From contig NZ_CP026304.1 in assembly GCF_003054555.1 (NCBI RefSeq), forward strand, positions 4,836,001 through 4,900,000: a stretch of DNA of 64,000 nt, written 5' to 3'. The translations under genes were made by a program, and so were the position numbers. The stretch comes from Streptomyces lunaelactis (GTDB lineage Bacteria; Actinomycetota; Actinomycetes; Streptomycetales; Streptomycetaceae). The notes beneath the pieces were generated by a model. The model was not told where the DNA came from, did not search any database, and worked only from the letters and a program-made list of their open reading frames with translations. Below are positions 33,686 to 42,161 of the stretch, piece by piece (the first letter of the stretch is position 1; every line of letters begins with the position of its first letter).

Positions 33686-34297
33686 CTACTCGGGCAGCCG
33701 GAGTTCCAGGTCGGCGCGGGGAAGCACGCCGTCCTGGCCGACTCCGGCCAGCAGCTGCGCGACCGGGCCGAGGCCCGGCAACTGGGCCTCCGGCTCCACG
33801 TCGTGCCACGGGGCGAGGACGAACGCGCGCTGGTGGGCGCGGGGGTGGGGGAGGGTGAGCGCCGGATCGTCGGAGACGACATCCGCGTACGCCACGATGT
33901 CGACGTCGATGGTGCGCGGGCCCCAGCGCTCTTCGCGGACCCGGTCGAAGGCCTCTTCGATGGCCTGGCCGCGCTCCAGCAGGGAGGACGGGGGCAGGGT
34001 GGTCTTGATCACGACCACCGCGTTGTAGTACGAGGGCTGGCTGCCGGGCTCGACGCCCCACGGCTCCGTCTCGTACACCGGGGAGACGGCCTTGACCCGC
34101 AGGCCCGGGGTGTCCTCCAGGGCGTCGATGGCGCCCTGGAGCGTCTCCAGGCGGTTGCCCAGGTTGGAGCCGAGGGCGATCACGGCCCGTTTCGGATTGG
34201 AGAGGGTGACATCTGCCGCGTCGACCTGCTCCATCACGGAGGCGGGCACCGGCTGCACGGTCGGGTCGCTCTGCGTCCCGTTGGAGAACACGGTCAT
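33686..34297 (-). CDS. folK: HPPK, 2-amino-4-hydroxy-6-hydroxymethyldihydropteridine pyrophosphokinase
   Basis: 203 residues. The HPPK core begins around residue 38 with AVIALGSNLGNRLETLQGA, and RWGPRTIDVDIVAYADV is the diphosphotransfer signature. The 35 extra N-terminal residues are a streptomycete feature. The ATG overlaps the folB stop by 4 bp (ATGA), so translation is coupled. Confidence 0.95.
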   Translation of the reverse strand: MTVFSNGTQSDPTVQPVPASVMEQVDAADVTLSNPKRAVIALGSNLGNRLETLQGAIDALEDTPGLRVKAVSPVYETEPWGVEPGSQPSYYNAVVVIKTTLPPSSLLERGQAIEEAFDRVREERWGPRTIDVDIVAYADVVSDDPALTLPHPRAHQRAFVLAPWHDVEPEAQLPGLGPVAQLLAGVGQDGVLPRADLELRLPE

Positions 34298-34653
34298 ACT
34301 CGGCTCCGGGTGATCGTGATGGTCACGTCGTCGAAGGGCACGGTGATCGGGGCGTCGGGCTTGTGGACGACCACCTCGACCTCCTCCACGCCGTCGTGCT
34401 TGAGGCACTGCTGGGCGATCCGCTCCGCCAGCGTCTCGATCAGGTCGACGGGCTCGCCCTCGACGACCGCGACGACCTCCTCCGCCACAATGCCGTAGTG
34501 CACGGTCTTCGCCAGGTCATCGCTGGCCGCCGCGGGGCGGGTGTCGAGGCTCAGCACCAGGTCGACGATGAAGGTCTGGCCCTCCTCGCGCTCCCTGGGG
34601 AAGACGCCATGGTGCCCGCGGGCCTTGAGGCCGCGCAGCGCGACACGATCCAC
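34294..34653 (-). CDS. folB: Dihydroneopterin aldolase
   Basis: 119 residues from a GTG at 34653. ALRGLKARGHHGVFPRE and the catalytic-region DLIETLAERIAQQCL mark the FolB family. It splits dihydroneopterin to the hydroxymethyl pterin used by FolK. It is separated from the upstream NTF2-like gene by 193 bp, so it may have its own promoter. Confidence 0.95.
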   Translation of the reverse strand: MDRVALRGLKARGHHGVFPREREEGQTFIVDLVLSLDTRPAAASDDLAKTVHYGIVAEEVVAVVEGEPVDLIETLAERIAQQCLKHDGVEEVEVVVHKPDAPITVPFDDVTITITRSRV

Positions 34654-34846
34654 GCGAATCACTCCTGCTGTTGTAGGTCTTGCGGGCACACAGCCGCGTG
34701 CGGGCGGCTCGCTGTCCACCATCGAATCTACCTGCGGGCACCGACAGTGCTCGCCCACGGGGGCTATGGACAGGAGCCCGGCGAGGCTGGTAGCCGCCCC
34801 TACCCGGGGGCCCGGATTCCGAACCCCTCAAGGCCCGCCTACCCAC

Positions 34847-35293
34847 TTACGAGGGGCTCTCGTCGTCCTCTTCGTCGTCGTCTTCCGCCAGGACGGGTGA
34901 TCCGTGATGTGACCAGATCTTCCATCCGTCCGATGTGCGGCGAAACACATTGGTGGCCACGACGAGCTGCCCGACGAGCGGCCCCAGCCCGCCGCTCTCC
35001 TCGGCCGGGCCGCCGCTGAGGATGTTCTCGGTGCAGGTCACCACGGCGGTGTCGTCGGCGAGGCTCACCCTCACATCGGTGAGGAAGAACTGAATGTACT
35101 CGGTGTTCGCCATGATCAGGGCGTACGAGCGGAGCACCTCGCCGCGCCCCGAGAGCACAGGCCAGCCCGGGTGGATGCAGGAGATCTCGTCCTCGAGCCA
35201 GAGGGCGGAGAGCTCCTCGAAGTCACCGCGCTCCATGGTCTCGTAGAACGTGGTGTTGGCCTCTTCGACCAGTTCTACGTCGGTACGGCTCAC
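34847..35293 (-). CDS. NTF2-like (SnoaL/ketosteroid-isomerase fold) protein
   Basis: 148 residues from a GTG at 35293 that overlaps the folP stop (GTGA). The NTF2-like fold is seen in NTTFYETMERGDFEELSALW, then SGRGEVLRSYALIM and WKIWSHHGSPV. It ends in a strongly acidic tail. The family usually binds small hydrophobic ligands or makes dimers; no catalytic residue is certain here. Its invariable place between folP and folB in streptomycetes suggests a folate link, unproven. Confidence 0.85.
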   Translation of the reverse strand: MSRTDVELVEEANTTFYETMERGDFEELSALWLEDEISCIHPGWPVLSGRGEVLRSYALIMANTEYIQFFLTDVRVSLADDTAVVTCTENILSGGPAEESGGLGPLVGQLVVATNVFRRTSDGWKIWSHHGSPVLAEDDDEEDDESPS

Positions 35294-36141
35294 CGGGCGG
35301 CCTCGACGGCCCGCGCGACCCGTACGGCGTCGGCCGTCGCCCGTACTTCGTGGACCCGTACCGCCCACGCACCCTCGTGCGCCGCGATCGCGGAGACCGC
35401 GGCGGTGGCGGCGTCCCGCTCCCGGGCGGGCGGCGGTGCGCCCTCCTTCGCAAGGACGTGGCCGAGGAACCGCTTCCGGGATGCGGCGACCAGCACGGGG
35501 CGGCCCAGCGCGCGGAGTTCGCGGAGGTGGGCGACGAGGGCGAGGTCGTGCTCGGCCTGCTTGGCGAAGCCGAGGCCGGGGTCGATGACGAGGCTCTCGG
35601 GCGCGATGCCGCCCGCGACGACGGCGTCGATGCGCTCACGCAGCTCGGCGACGACTTCGCGGACCACGTCCGCGTACACGGCGCGGCTGTTCATGTCCTG
35701 GCTGAAACCGCGCCAGTGCATGACGACGAAGGGGACACCGGCCGCGGCGACGGCCGGGACCATGCGGGGATCGGCGAGGCCGCCGCTGACGTCGTTGACG
35801 AGCACCGCGCCGGCCCCGACGGCGTGCTCGGCGACGGAGGCGCGCATGGTGTCCACGGAGACGGTGACGCCTTCGGCCGCCAGGCCGCGTACGACGGGAA
35901 CGACCCGCCGCAGCTCCTCGTCCTCGTCGACCCGGCTGGCGCCCGGCCTGGTGGACTCGCCGCCGACGTCGACGAGGTCGGCGCCCTCGGTGACGAGCTC
36001 GAGGCCGCGCTTGACCGCGGCCGTGGTGTTGAACCAGCGGCCGCCGTCGGAGAAGGAATCGGGCGTCACATTGACGACCCCCATGACCGCACAGCGATCC
36101 CACTCCGGCAGGCCGCTGGCCGTGCCCCGCAACGTACTCAT
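35290..36141 (-). CDS. folP: Dihydropteroate synthase
   Basis: 283 residues. MGVVNVTPDSFSDGG near the N-terminus, DVGGESTRPGA and VLVNDVSGG are the pterin-binding signatures. It joins pteridine pyrophosphate to p-aminobenzoate and is the sulfonamide target. First gene of the minus-strand folate run, overlapping the NTF2-like gene. A small inverted-repeat element lies 10 bp upstream of the start, in the promoter. Confidence 0.96.
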   Translation of the reverse strand: MSTLRGTASGLPEWDRCAVMGVVNVTPDSFSDGGRWFNTTAAVKRGLELVTEGADLVDVGGESTRPGASRVDEDEELRRVVPVVRGLAAEGVTVSVDTMRASVAEHAVGAGAVLVNDVSGGLADPRMVPAVAAAGVPFVVMHWRGFSQDMNSRAVYADVVREVVAELRERIDAVVAGGIAPESLVIDPGLGFAKQAEHDLALVAHLRELRALGRPVLVAASRKRFLGHVLAKEGAPPPARERDAATAAVSAIAAHEGAWAVRVHEVRATADAVRVARAVEAAR

Positions 36142-36150
36142 ACGCCCAGC

Positions 36151-36218
36151 CTAGGCCGTGTCTGACAAATGGCGCCGTCCGCCCGCAGGGCGGGGTGCGC
36201 CATGTGTCAGACACGGCC
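36151..36218. mobile_element. 68-bp inverted-repeat element related to the 181-bp elements
   Basis: A 22-nt arm GGCCGTGTCTGACAAATGGC (36154 on) pairs with the right end at all but one position. The core CGCCGTCCGCCCGCAGGGCG is shared with the 181-bp element at 13677, while the ends are of another type. It reads as an internal-deletion derivative or a related family. It sits 10 bp from the folP start. Confidence 0.65.
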
Positions 36219-36290
36219 CAGGGCCCGTGGGACCGCACCGCGGTCACGACCGGGAGCCGGGAGCCCCGACCGGCCCCCGACCGGCTGCCC

Positions 36291-38132
36291 TCAGGCCGCG
36301 CGGATCTCGTGCTCCGCCGTGTGGATCGTCATGTGGGCGCAGGGGCGCTGCTGGCGGGCCGGGCGCCGGCGGGGGAAGAGGCGGGGGAGGGCGACGTTCA
36401 CAAAGCCCTCCGCCTGCATCGCGGCGAGACCTATCCGCGGCAGGTCCCGCGTCTTGCGGAAGACCACGAAGCGAGGCTCCCAGCGCGGCTGGAACTTGGC
36501 GTTGAACTTGTACAGCGACTCGATCTGGAACCACCGGGAGAGGAAGACGAGCAGCCCGCGCCACATCCGCAGCACCGGTCCCGCGCCGATCTTCTCTCCG
36601 CGGGCGAGCGCCGAGCGGAACATCGCGAAGTTGAGGGAGACCCGCTCGATCTTCAGGCCGGGGGAGGCCTGCAGCGCCGCGACGATCAGCAGTTCGTTCA
36701 TGCCGGGGTCGGCGGCACGGTCGCGGCGCATCAGCTCCAGGGACATGCCGTCCGTACCCCACGGGACGAAGTGGATGATCGCCTTCACATCGCCGTACGG
36801 GCCGGTCTCCGAGCCCTCGTCCGCCTTGTGCGCGGTGGCGATCACCGCGTCGCCGTCGGACGGGTCGCCGATCCGGCCGAGCGCCATGGAGAACCCGCGC
36901 TCGGTGTCGGTGCCGCGCCAGTCGGCAGCGGCCCGCCGGATCTGCTCCAGCTCCAGGTCGGAGAGATCACGGGCGCGCCGTACCCGGGTTTCGTAGCCAT
37001 TGCGCTCGATGCGCTTCACCATCTGGCGTACGTTCCGCATCGCGCGCCCGGTCAGGGAGAAATCCGCGACGTCCACCACCGCCTCGTCACCCAGCTCCAG
37101 CGCGTCCAGACCGGTCTCCCGGGTCCAGACCTCGCCGCCGGTCTCCGAGCAGCCCATCACCGCGGGGGTCCAGGAGTGCGCCTTGGCCTCGTCCATGAAG
37201 CGCTCGATGGCGCCCGGCCAGGCCTCGACGTCGCCGATCGGGTCGCCACTGGCGAGCATCACGCCGGAGACCACGCGGTAGGTGACGGCGGCCTTGCCGC
37301 TCGGTGAGAAGACCACGGCCTTGTCGCGGCGGAGCGCGAAGTGCCCGAGCGAGTCCCGGCCGCCGTGCCGGGTCAGCAGGTCGCGCAGTCGGCCCTCGTC
37401 GTCCTCGGTGAGGCGCGCGGCCGGGTGCTCGGGGCGGAAGGCCAGATAGATGGTGGTGACGGCGGTCAGCAGGCCGAGCGCGCCGAGCGAGTAGCCGACG
37501 GTCCAGGACACCCGGCCGACGTAGTCGACGGGGCCCTCGAAGCCGAACAGGCCGTACAGGACGTGCTCGAGGCGGTCGGTGAGACTGGGGCTGCCGACGA
37601 CCTTGCCAGGGTGCGCGCTGACGATGACCAGGCCGAGGCCGAGGGAACCGGCGCCCATGAGAATGAAGTTGGCGAGCGCCTTCCAGCGGCTGCGCGGGTC
37701 GGGCAGCGCGGCGAACTCACTCCGGTGGCGCAGGAGCAGCGCGAGCAGCGCCAGCGACACCAGTGCGCCGATGACCGAGTGCCGGTAGACGAACTGACCG
37801 ACGGCCCCGACGGGCAGCAGAACCGCCGCCGCCCGCCAGGCGCGGCGCTTGTGGCGCTTGAGCCCGTGGGCGAGCAGCAGCAGCAGTACGCCGACGCTGA
37901 GCGAGAGCGCCGCGGCGAACGGGCCGGTGGCCCCCGGCAGCACTTCGGCCAGCGAGTGCATCCGACTGTGCCGGAATCGGGGGAAGACCCCGGCGGCAAT
38001 GTCGATCAGGCCGACGAGCGTGGCCGCCGTGCCGACCAGCGCAGGGACCGACTCCGGCCGGGGGCCGCGCAGCACGCGACGTACCCGATCCGGAACCAAT
38101 CCAGATTTGTCCCCATCTACCGTTGCAGACAT
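36291..38132 (-). CDS. MprF-like phosphatidylglycerol lysyltransferase (DUF2156)
   Basis: About 613 residues from the ATG at 38132 (GGGAAG upstream); an in-frame GTG at 38234 would add 34 residues but lacks a ribosome binding site. The first 270 residues hold about six membrane helices. The C-terminal half is the DUF2156 synthase domain (VFSPSGKAAVTYRVVSGVML, then RAMRNVRQMVKRIERNGY and FVPWGTDGMSLELMRRD). MprF enzymes aminoacylate phosphatidylglycerol, lowering negative charge and resisting cationic peptides. Streptomycete members of this type are less characterised, and their amino acid donor is not certain. Confidence 0.82.
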   Translation of the reverse strand: MSATVDGDKSGLVPDRVRRVLRGPRPESVPALVGTAATLVGLIDIAAGVFPRFRHSRMHSLAEVLPGATGPFAAALSLSVGVLLLLLAHGLKRHKRRAWRAAAVLLPVGAVGQFVYRHSVIGALVSLALLALLLRHRSEFAALPDPRSRWKALANFILMGAGSLGLGLVIVSAHPGKVVGSPSLTDRLEHVLYGLFGFEGPVDYVGRVSWTVGYSLGALGLLTAVTTIYLAFRPEHPAARLTEDDEGRLRDLLTRHGGRDSLGHFALRRDKAVVFSPSGKAAVTYRVVSGVMLASGDPIGDVEAWPGAIERFMDEAKAHSWTPAVMGCSETGGEVWTRETGLDALELGDEAVVDVADFSLTGRAMRNVRQMVKRIERNGYETRVRRARDLSDLELEQIRRAAADWRGTDTERGFSMALGRIGDPSDGDAVIATAHKADEGSETGPYGDVKAIIHFVPWGTDGMSLELMRRDRAADPGMNELLIVAALQASPGLKIERVSLNFAMFRSALARGEKIGAGPVLRMWRGLLVFLSRWFQIESLYKFNAKFQPRWEPRFVVFRKTRDLPRIGLAAMQAEGFVNVALPRLFPRRRPARQQRPCAHMTIHTAEHEIRAA

Positions 38133-38276
38133 CGCTTCCCGTGGTTCCGCGAGAGATCCTTTGTCCGTGGGCCGCGTGTCGGGCTCCGGACGATTTGCGT
38201 TCTCTAGGACGGGACTTCCGGGGGGTGGGTTCACTCATTCTCAGGAAATTCTCAAGGAAGAAAGCTCACGCGACTC

Positions 38277-39389
38277 ATGGGTCTGACCAGTAACAAAGTT
38301 CTGGCCTTGGCGGTCATCGCCGCCGTGCTGCTGTTCGCGGCCACGATCTGGCTCTGGCCGCGGCTGTCACGCAGCGGCTGGCGTGCCGTGACCGGGAGGA
38401 TCGGTCTGCTGCTGGCGACCCAGTTCGCGCTCTTCGCCGCGGTCGGTCTCGCCGCCAACAATTCCTTCCTGTTCTACGGGTCTTGGGCCGACCTCTTCGG
38501 ACAGCAGCAGGATCTGGGTGTGGTCGTGGACCACTCGGCCGACGGGAAGCGCATCAAGGTCGTCGGCACGCAGAAGCTGGATGTGCCGGGCGGCTCGCGG
38601 CCCTCGACGGGCGGTCAGATACAGAAGGTCGTCATCGCGGGCGAGAAGTCGAAGATTGACAGCCCCGCGTATGTCTATCTGCCGCCGGAGTATTTCCAGC
38701 CGAAATACAAGAAGAGTACATTTCCGGCATCTCTGGTACTGACCGGATATCCGGGGACCGCGGAGAACCTGCTCAAGGGGCTGAAGTACCCCAGGACGGC
38801 CTTCATGCAGGCCAGGGACGGCAAGATGCAGCCGATGATCCTGGTGATGATGCGGCCGACCGTCGCGCCGCCGCGGGACACCGAGTGCGTGGACGTACCC
38901 GGCGGGCCGAAGACCGAGACCTTCTTCGCCAAGGATGTGCCGAAGGCGATCTCGGAGACGTACCGCGTCGGGACCAAGCCGCGGAACTGGGGCTTCATGG
39001 GGAACTCCACGGGTGGCTACTGCGCCCTGAAGATCGCGCTGCACCACCCGGAGCAGTTCGGGGCGGCCGCGGGCCTGTCCCCGTACTACAAGGCCGCCGA
39101 CGACCCGACGACCGGTGATCTCTTCCACGGCAACAAGAAGGAGAAGAGCCGGGCCAATCTGCTGTGGAGCCTGGACCACTTGCCGCAGGGCAAGTCGTCC
39201 TTCCTGGTCACCACGTCGAAGGAGGGCGAGGGAAACCTCAAGAGCACCCTGCAGTTCATCGACAAGGTGAAGTCGCCCGCGCGTGTCTCGTCGATCACGC
39301 TCGACAGCGGCGGGCACAACTTCAACACCTGGCGGCGCGAGATCCCGCCGGCCCTGGTGTGGATCAGCGGCAGGATCAGCGCTTCATAG
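38277..39389 (+). CDS. Membrane-anchored alpha/beta-hydrolase esterase
   Basis: 370 residues. Two N-terminal membrane helices (about 7-29 and 43-62) precede an esterase-D-like domain. The nucleophile elbow is GNSTGG in WGFMGNSTGGYCALKIALHH, and the C-terminal histidine is in SGGHNFNTWRREIP. The catalytic domain should face outside. It is divergent from the MprF-like gene, an arrangement seen in actinobacteria with the alanyl- or lysyl-PG system, where a hydrolase (AhyD-type) removes the amino acid again. This link is inference. Confidence 0.8.
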   Translation: MGLTSNKVLALAVIAAVLLFAATIWLWPRLSRSGWRAVTGRIGLLLATQFALFAAVGLAANNSFLFYGSWADLFGQQQDLGVVVDHSADGKRIKVVGTQKLDVPGGSRPSTGGQIQKVVIAGEKSKIDSPAYVYLPPEYFQPKYKKSTFPASLVLTGYPGTAENLLKGLKYPRTAFMQARDGKMQPMILVMMRPTVAPPRDTECVDVPGGPKTETFFAKDVPKAISETYRVGTKPRNWGFMGNSTGGYCALKIALHHPEQFGAAAGLSPYYKAADDPTTGDLFHGNKKEKSRANLLWSLDHLPQGKSSFLVTTSKEGEGNLKSTLQFIDKVKSPARVSSITLDSGGHNFNTWRREIPPALVWISGRISAS

Positions 39390-39419
39390 TTGCCGACTCG
39401 GCGCTCGGCGGCAGCGGGC

Positions 39420-40574
39420 TCAGCGCTTCGTCAGCGTCTCGATCGTCTCCAGCGCGACCTCGGTACGCGGGATGTCCTGCGCGTCCGCGTCGATCGAGCG
39501 CCGCAGCGCCTCGTGCAGCCGGGCCGGTGTGAGGACACCGAGGAAGCGCCCGGTCTCCTCCTTGTCGATGACCGCGATCCAGCCCGCGTCGTGCTGGAGC
39601 ATCGTGGAGAACGCCTGCTTGAGGGAGGCGCCGACGGGCAGCCAGGCCTCCATCCGGCGGGCGTACTCGCGCACGGAACCGCGCTGTCCCGCCTGCTCGG
39701 CGGAGATCCAGCCGTGCAGATTGTCCTTGCTGTCCAGGACGACGGCCCAGCGGGAGCCGAGCTCCCGGGGCAGGGGGTCGTCGAGATGGACGACCGGCGG
39801 CTGCTCCAGATCGCCGTCCTCGATGGGGGTGACCGAGAGGCGCTTGAGGCCGCGGTCCGCGCCGACGAAGTCCGCGACATACGGGGTGGCCGGGGTGCCG
39901 AGCACGGCGGCCGGCGCGTCGAACTGCTCGATCCGGCCGTGCCCGTAGACGGCGATACGGTCGCCCAGGCGGACGGCTTCCTCGATGTCGTGGGTGACGA
40001 AGAGCACGGTCTTGCGGACCTGGGACTGGAGTCTCAGGAACTCGTTCTGCAGATGCTCGCGCACCACCGGGTCGACCGCGCCGAACGGCTCGTCCATCAG
40101 CAGCACGGGCGGATCGGCCGCCAGCGCGCGCGCCACGCCGACGCGCTGGCGCTGACCGCCGGAGAGCTGCTCGGGGTAACGGTCGCCGTAGACAGACGGG
40201 TCGAGGCCGACGAGATCGAGCAGCTCGGCGGCGCGCTCACGGCCCTTGCCGCGCTTCCAGCCCAGGAGATGGGGGACGGTCGCGGTGTTCTCCAGGACGG
40301 TTCTGTGCGGGAAGAGGCCGACCTGCTGGATCACATAGCCGATACGGCGCCGCAGCTGGACCGGGTCGATGGCGGATATGTCGTCCCCGTCCAGGAATAT
40401 CCGGCCTTCGCTCGGTTCGATCAGACGGTTGACCATCTTCATGGTCGTCGTCTTTCCACAGCCGGACGGTCCGACGAGCGTGACCAGTTCGCCCTCGGCG
40501 ACCTCGAAGGACAGGTCGTCGACGGCCGTGGTGCCGTCCGGGTACCGCTTGGTGACGTGCTCGAAACGGATCAT
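39420..40574 (-). CDS. Osmoprotectant/betaine ABC importer, ATP-binding subunit
   Basis: 384 residues. Walker A LVGPSGCGKTTTMKMVN, signature LSGGQRQRVGVARALA and Walker B VLLMDEPFGAVDP, then paired CBS domains in the last 130 residues, as in OpuCA/ProV-type proteins, where CBS domains sense ionic strength. It is divergent from the two permease genes and the binding-protein gene that it should serve. Confidence 0.92.
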   Translation of the reverse strand: MIRFEHVTKRYPDGTTAVDDLSFEVAEGELVTLVGPSGCGKTTTMKMVNRLIEPSEGRIFLDGDDISAIDPVQLRRRIGYVIQQVGLFPHRTVLENTATVPHLLGWKRGKGRERAAELLDLVGLDPSVYGDRYPEQLSGGQRQRVGVARALAADPPVLLMDEPFGAVDPVVREHLQNEFLRLQSQVRKTVLFVTHDIEEAVRLGDRIAVYGHGRIEQFDAPAAVLGTPATPYVADFVGADRGLKRLSVTPIEDGDLEQPPVVHLDDPLPRELGSRWAVVLDSKDNLHGWISAEQAGQRGSVREYARRMEAWLPVGASLKQAFSTMLQHDAGWIAVIDKEETGRFLGVLTPARLHEALRRSIDADAQDIPRTEVALETIETLTKR

Positions 40575-40702
40575 GGTTCCCCATTGTGACGGGTGTTGTG
40601 TGAAGGCCATGTTGCTGCACTGTGGCGGCTCTCGGCGATTGTCAGTGCTCAGGGATATGGTCGCCGGACATACGTTCGCAGTGCCTGGGGAGGTGGGGGT
40701 GG

Positions 40703-41401
40703 ATGAGTACGGAGCAGGCCGCGCAGAGCTGTCTGGCGGCGAATGACTGGATCTGCGGGGAGTACCTCCGCACCCGCAGCCAGGAATTGACCGATGCCAC
40801 CGTCCAGCACATCTGGATCACGGTGGTGTCGGTCCTGATCGGCCTTGCGGTGGCATTTCCGCTGGCGCTGCTCGCCCGCGCCAAGCCGAAGTTCGCGGGT
40901 CCGGTGCTGGGTCTGACGACCCTGCTCTACACGATTCCGTCGCTGGCGATGTTCTCGCTGCTGCTGCCGGTCTTCGGGCTTTCGGCGGCGCTGGTGGTGA
41001 CCGGCCTTGTGCTGTATTCGCTCACCATTCTCGTACGGAACATCATGGCCGGTCTGGACGCGGTGCCCGAAGAGGCGAGGGAGGCCGCGCGCGGGATGGG
41101 GTACGGCTCGGGACGGCTGCTCTGGGAGGTCGAACTGCCCCTCGCGCTGCCCACGTTGATGGCCGGGCTGCGGATAGCGACGGTCTCGACGATCGCGCTG
41201 ACGACGGTCGGCGCGCTGGTCGGCAAGGGCGGTCTGGGCAATCTCATCGACGACGGCGTGCAGACCACCTTCAAGGCGCAGGTGCTGGCCGCGTCCGTGC
41301 TCTGTGTGCTGCTGGCGGCCGTCGCCGATCTGCTGCTGCTCGGTGCGCAGCGCCTGCTGACGCCCTGGACCCGCATACGTACGGCGAAGGGGACGGGCTG
41401 A
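40703..41401 (+). CDS. Osmoprotectant ABC importer, permease subunit 1
   Basis: 232 residues from the ATG at 40703, preceded by GGAGGTGGGGGTGG. About five to six membrane helices and the cytoplasmic EAA loop EEAREAARGMGYGSGRLLWEVELPLALP, which contacts the ATPase. OpuCB/ProW class. Its stop overlaps the next start (TGATG). Confidence 0.93.
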   Translation: MSTEQAAQSCLAANDWICGEYLRTRSQELTDATVQHIWITVVSVLIGLAVAFPLALLARAKPKFAGPVLGLTTLLYTIPSLAMFSLLLPVFGLSAALVVTGLVLYSLTILVRNIMAGLDAVPEEAREAARGMGYGSGRLLWEVELPLALPTLMAGLRIATVSTIALTTVGALVGKGGLGNLIDDGVQTTFKAQVLAASVLCVLLAAVADLLLLGAQRLLTPWTRIRTAKGTG

Positions 41402-42123
41402 TGGGGGTAGTGGCCGACGCGTGGACCTGGCTCAGCACCGGCTCCAACTGGTCGGGGGAGAGCGGTGCCTGGCACCGGCTGGGCGAGCATGTGTACGTCA
41501 GCGGGGTGGCGCTCCTGCTGGCCTGCGCGATCGCGCTGCCGATCGCGCTGTGGCTGGGGCACCTCGGCAAGGGGGGCGCGCTCGCGGTCAACATCTCCAA
41601 CGCCGGCCGGGCGATCCCGGTCTTCGCGGTCCTCGCCCTCTTCATGCTCACACCGCTGCGCAGCGCCGGCTATCTGCCGACGATCATCGCGCTGGTGCTG
41701 TTCGCCGTACCGCCGCTGCTCACCAACGCCTATGTCGGCATGCGGGAAGTGGACCGGGCGGTGGTGGAGGCCGCGCGCGGAATGGGGATGTCGGGCGGCC
41801 AGCTCTTCCTGCGGGTCGAACTTCCCCTCGCCCACCCGCTGCTCATGACCGGGCTCAGGACGGCCGCCGTGCAGGTGGTGGCCACGGCCACCATCGCCTC
41901 GATGGTGGGCCAGGGCGGTCTGGGCCGGATCATCACCGCGGGCTTCAACACGTACAACACTCCGCAGGTCGTGGCGGGGGCGCTGCTGGCGGCGCTGCTC
42001 GCGCTGCTGGTGGAAGGGGCGCTGGTGGCGGCCGACCGGCTGCTCGACCCCCGCCGGAAGACCGCGCGGTCAGTGTCGTCCGCGGCGTCCGTGAAATCCC
42101 TGTCGTCCGTGAAATCCGTGTGA
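41401..42123 (+). CDS. Osmoprotectant ABC importer, permease subunit 2
   Basis: 240 residues. Membrane helices and an EAA loop (VVEAARGMGMSGGQLFLRVELP) like those of subunit 1, so the transporter has two different permeases, as in OpuC. The last 25 residues are an unusual run of Ser/Val/Lys repeats (SVSSAASVKSLSSVKSV). Confidence 0.93.
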   Translation: MGVVADAWTWLSTGSNWSGESGAWHRLGEHVYVSGVALLLACAIALPIALWLGHLGKGGALAVNISNAGRAIPVFAVLALFMLTPLRSAGYLPTIIALVLFAVPPLLTNAYVGMREVDRAVVEAARGMGMSGGQLFLRVELPLAHPLLMTGLRTAAVQVVATATIASMVGQGGLGRIITAGFNTYNTPQVVAGALLAALLALLVEGALVAADRLLDPRRKTARSVSSAASVKSLSSVKSV

Positions 42124-42161
42124 CGACGCACTCAACCCATTTGCTGTGGACGGAGAACCTG

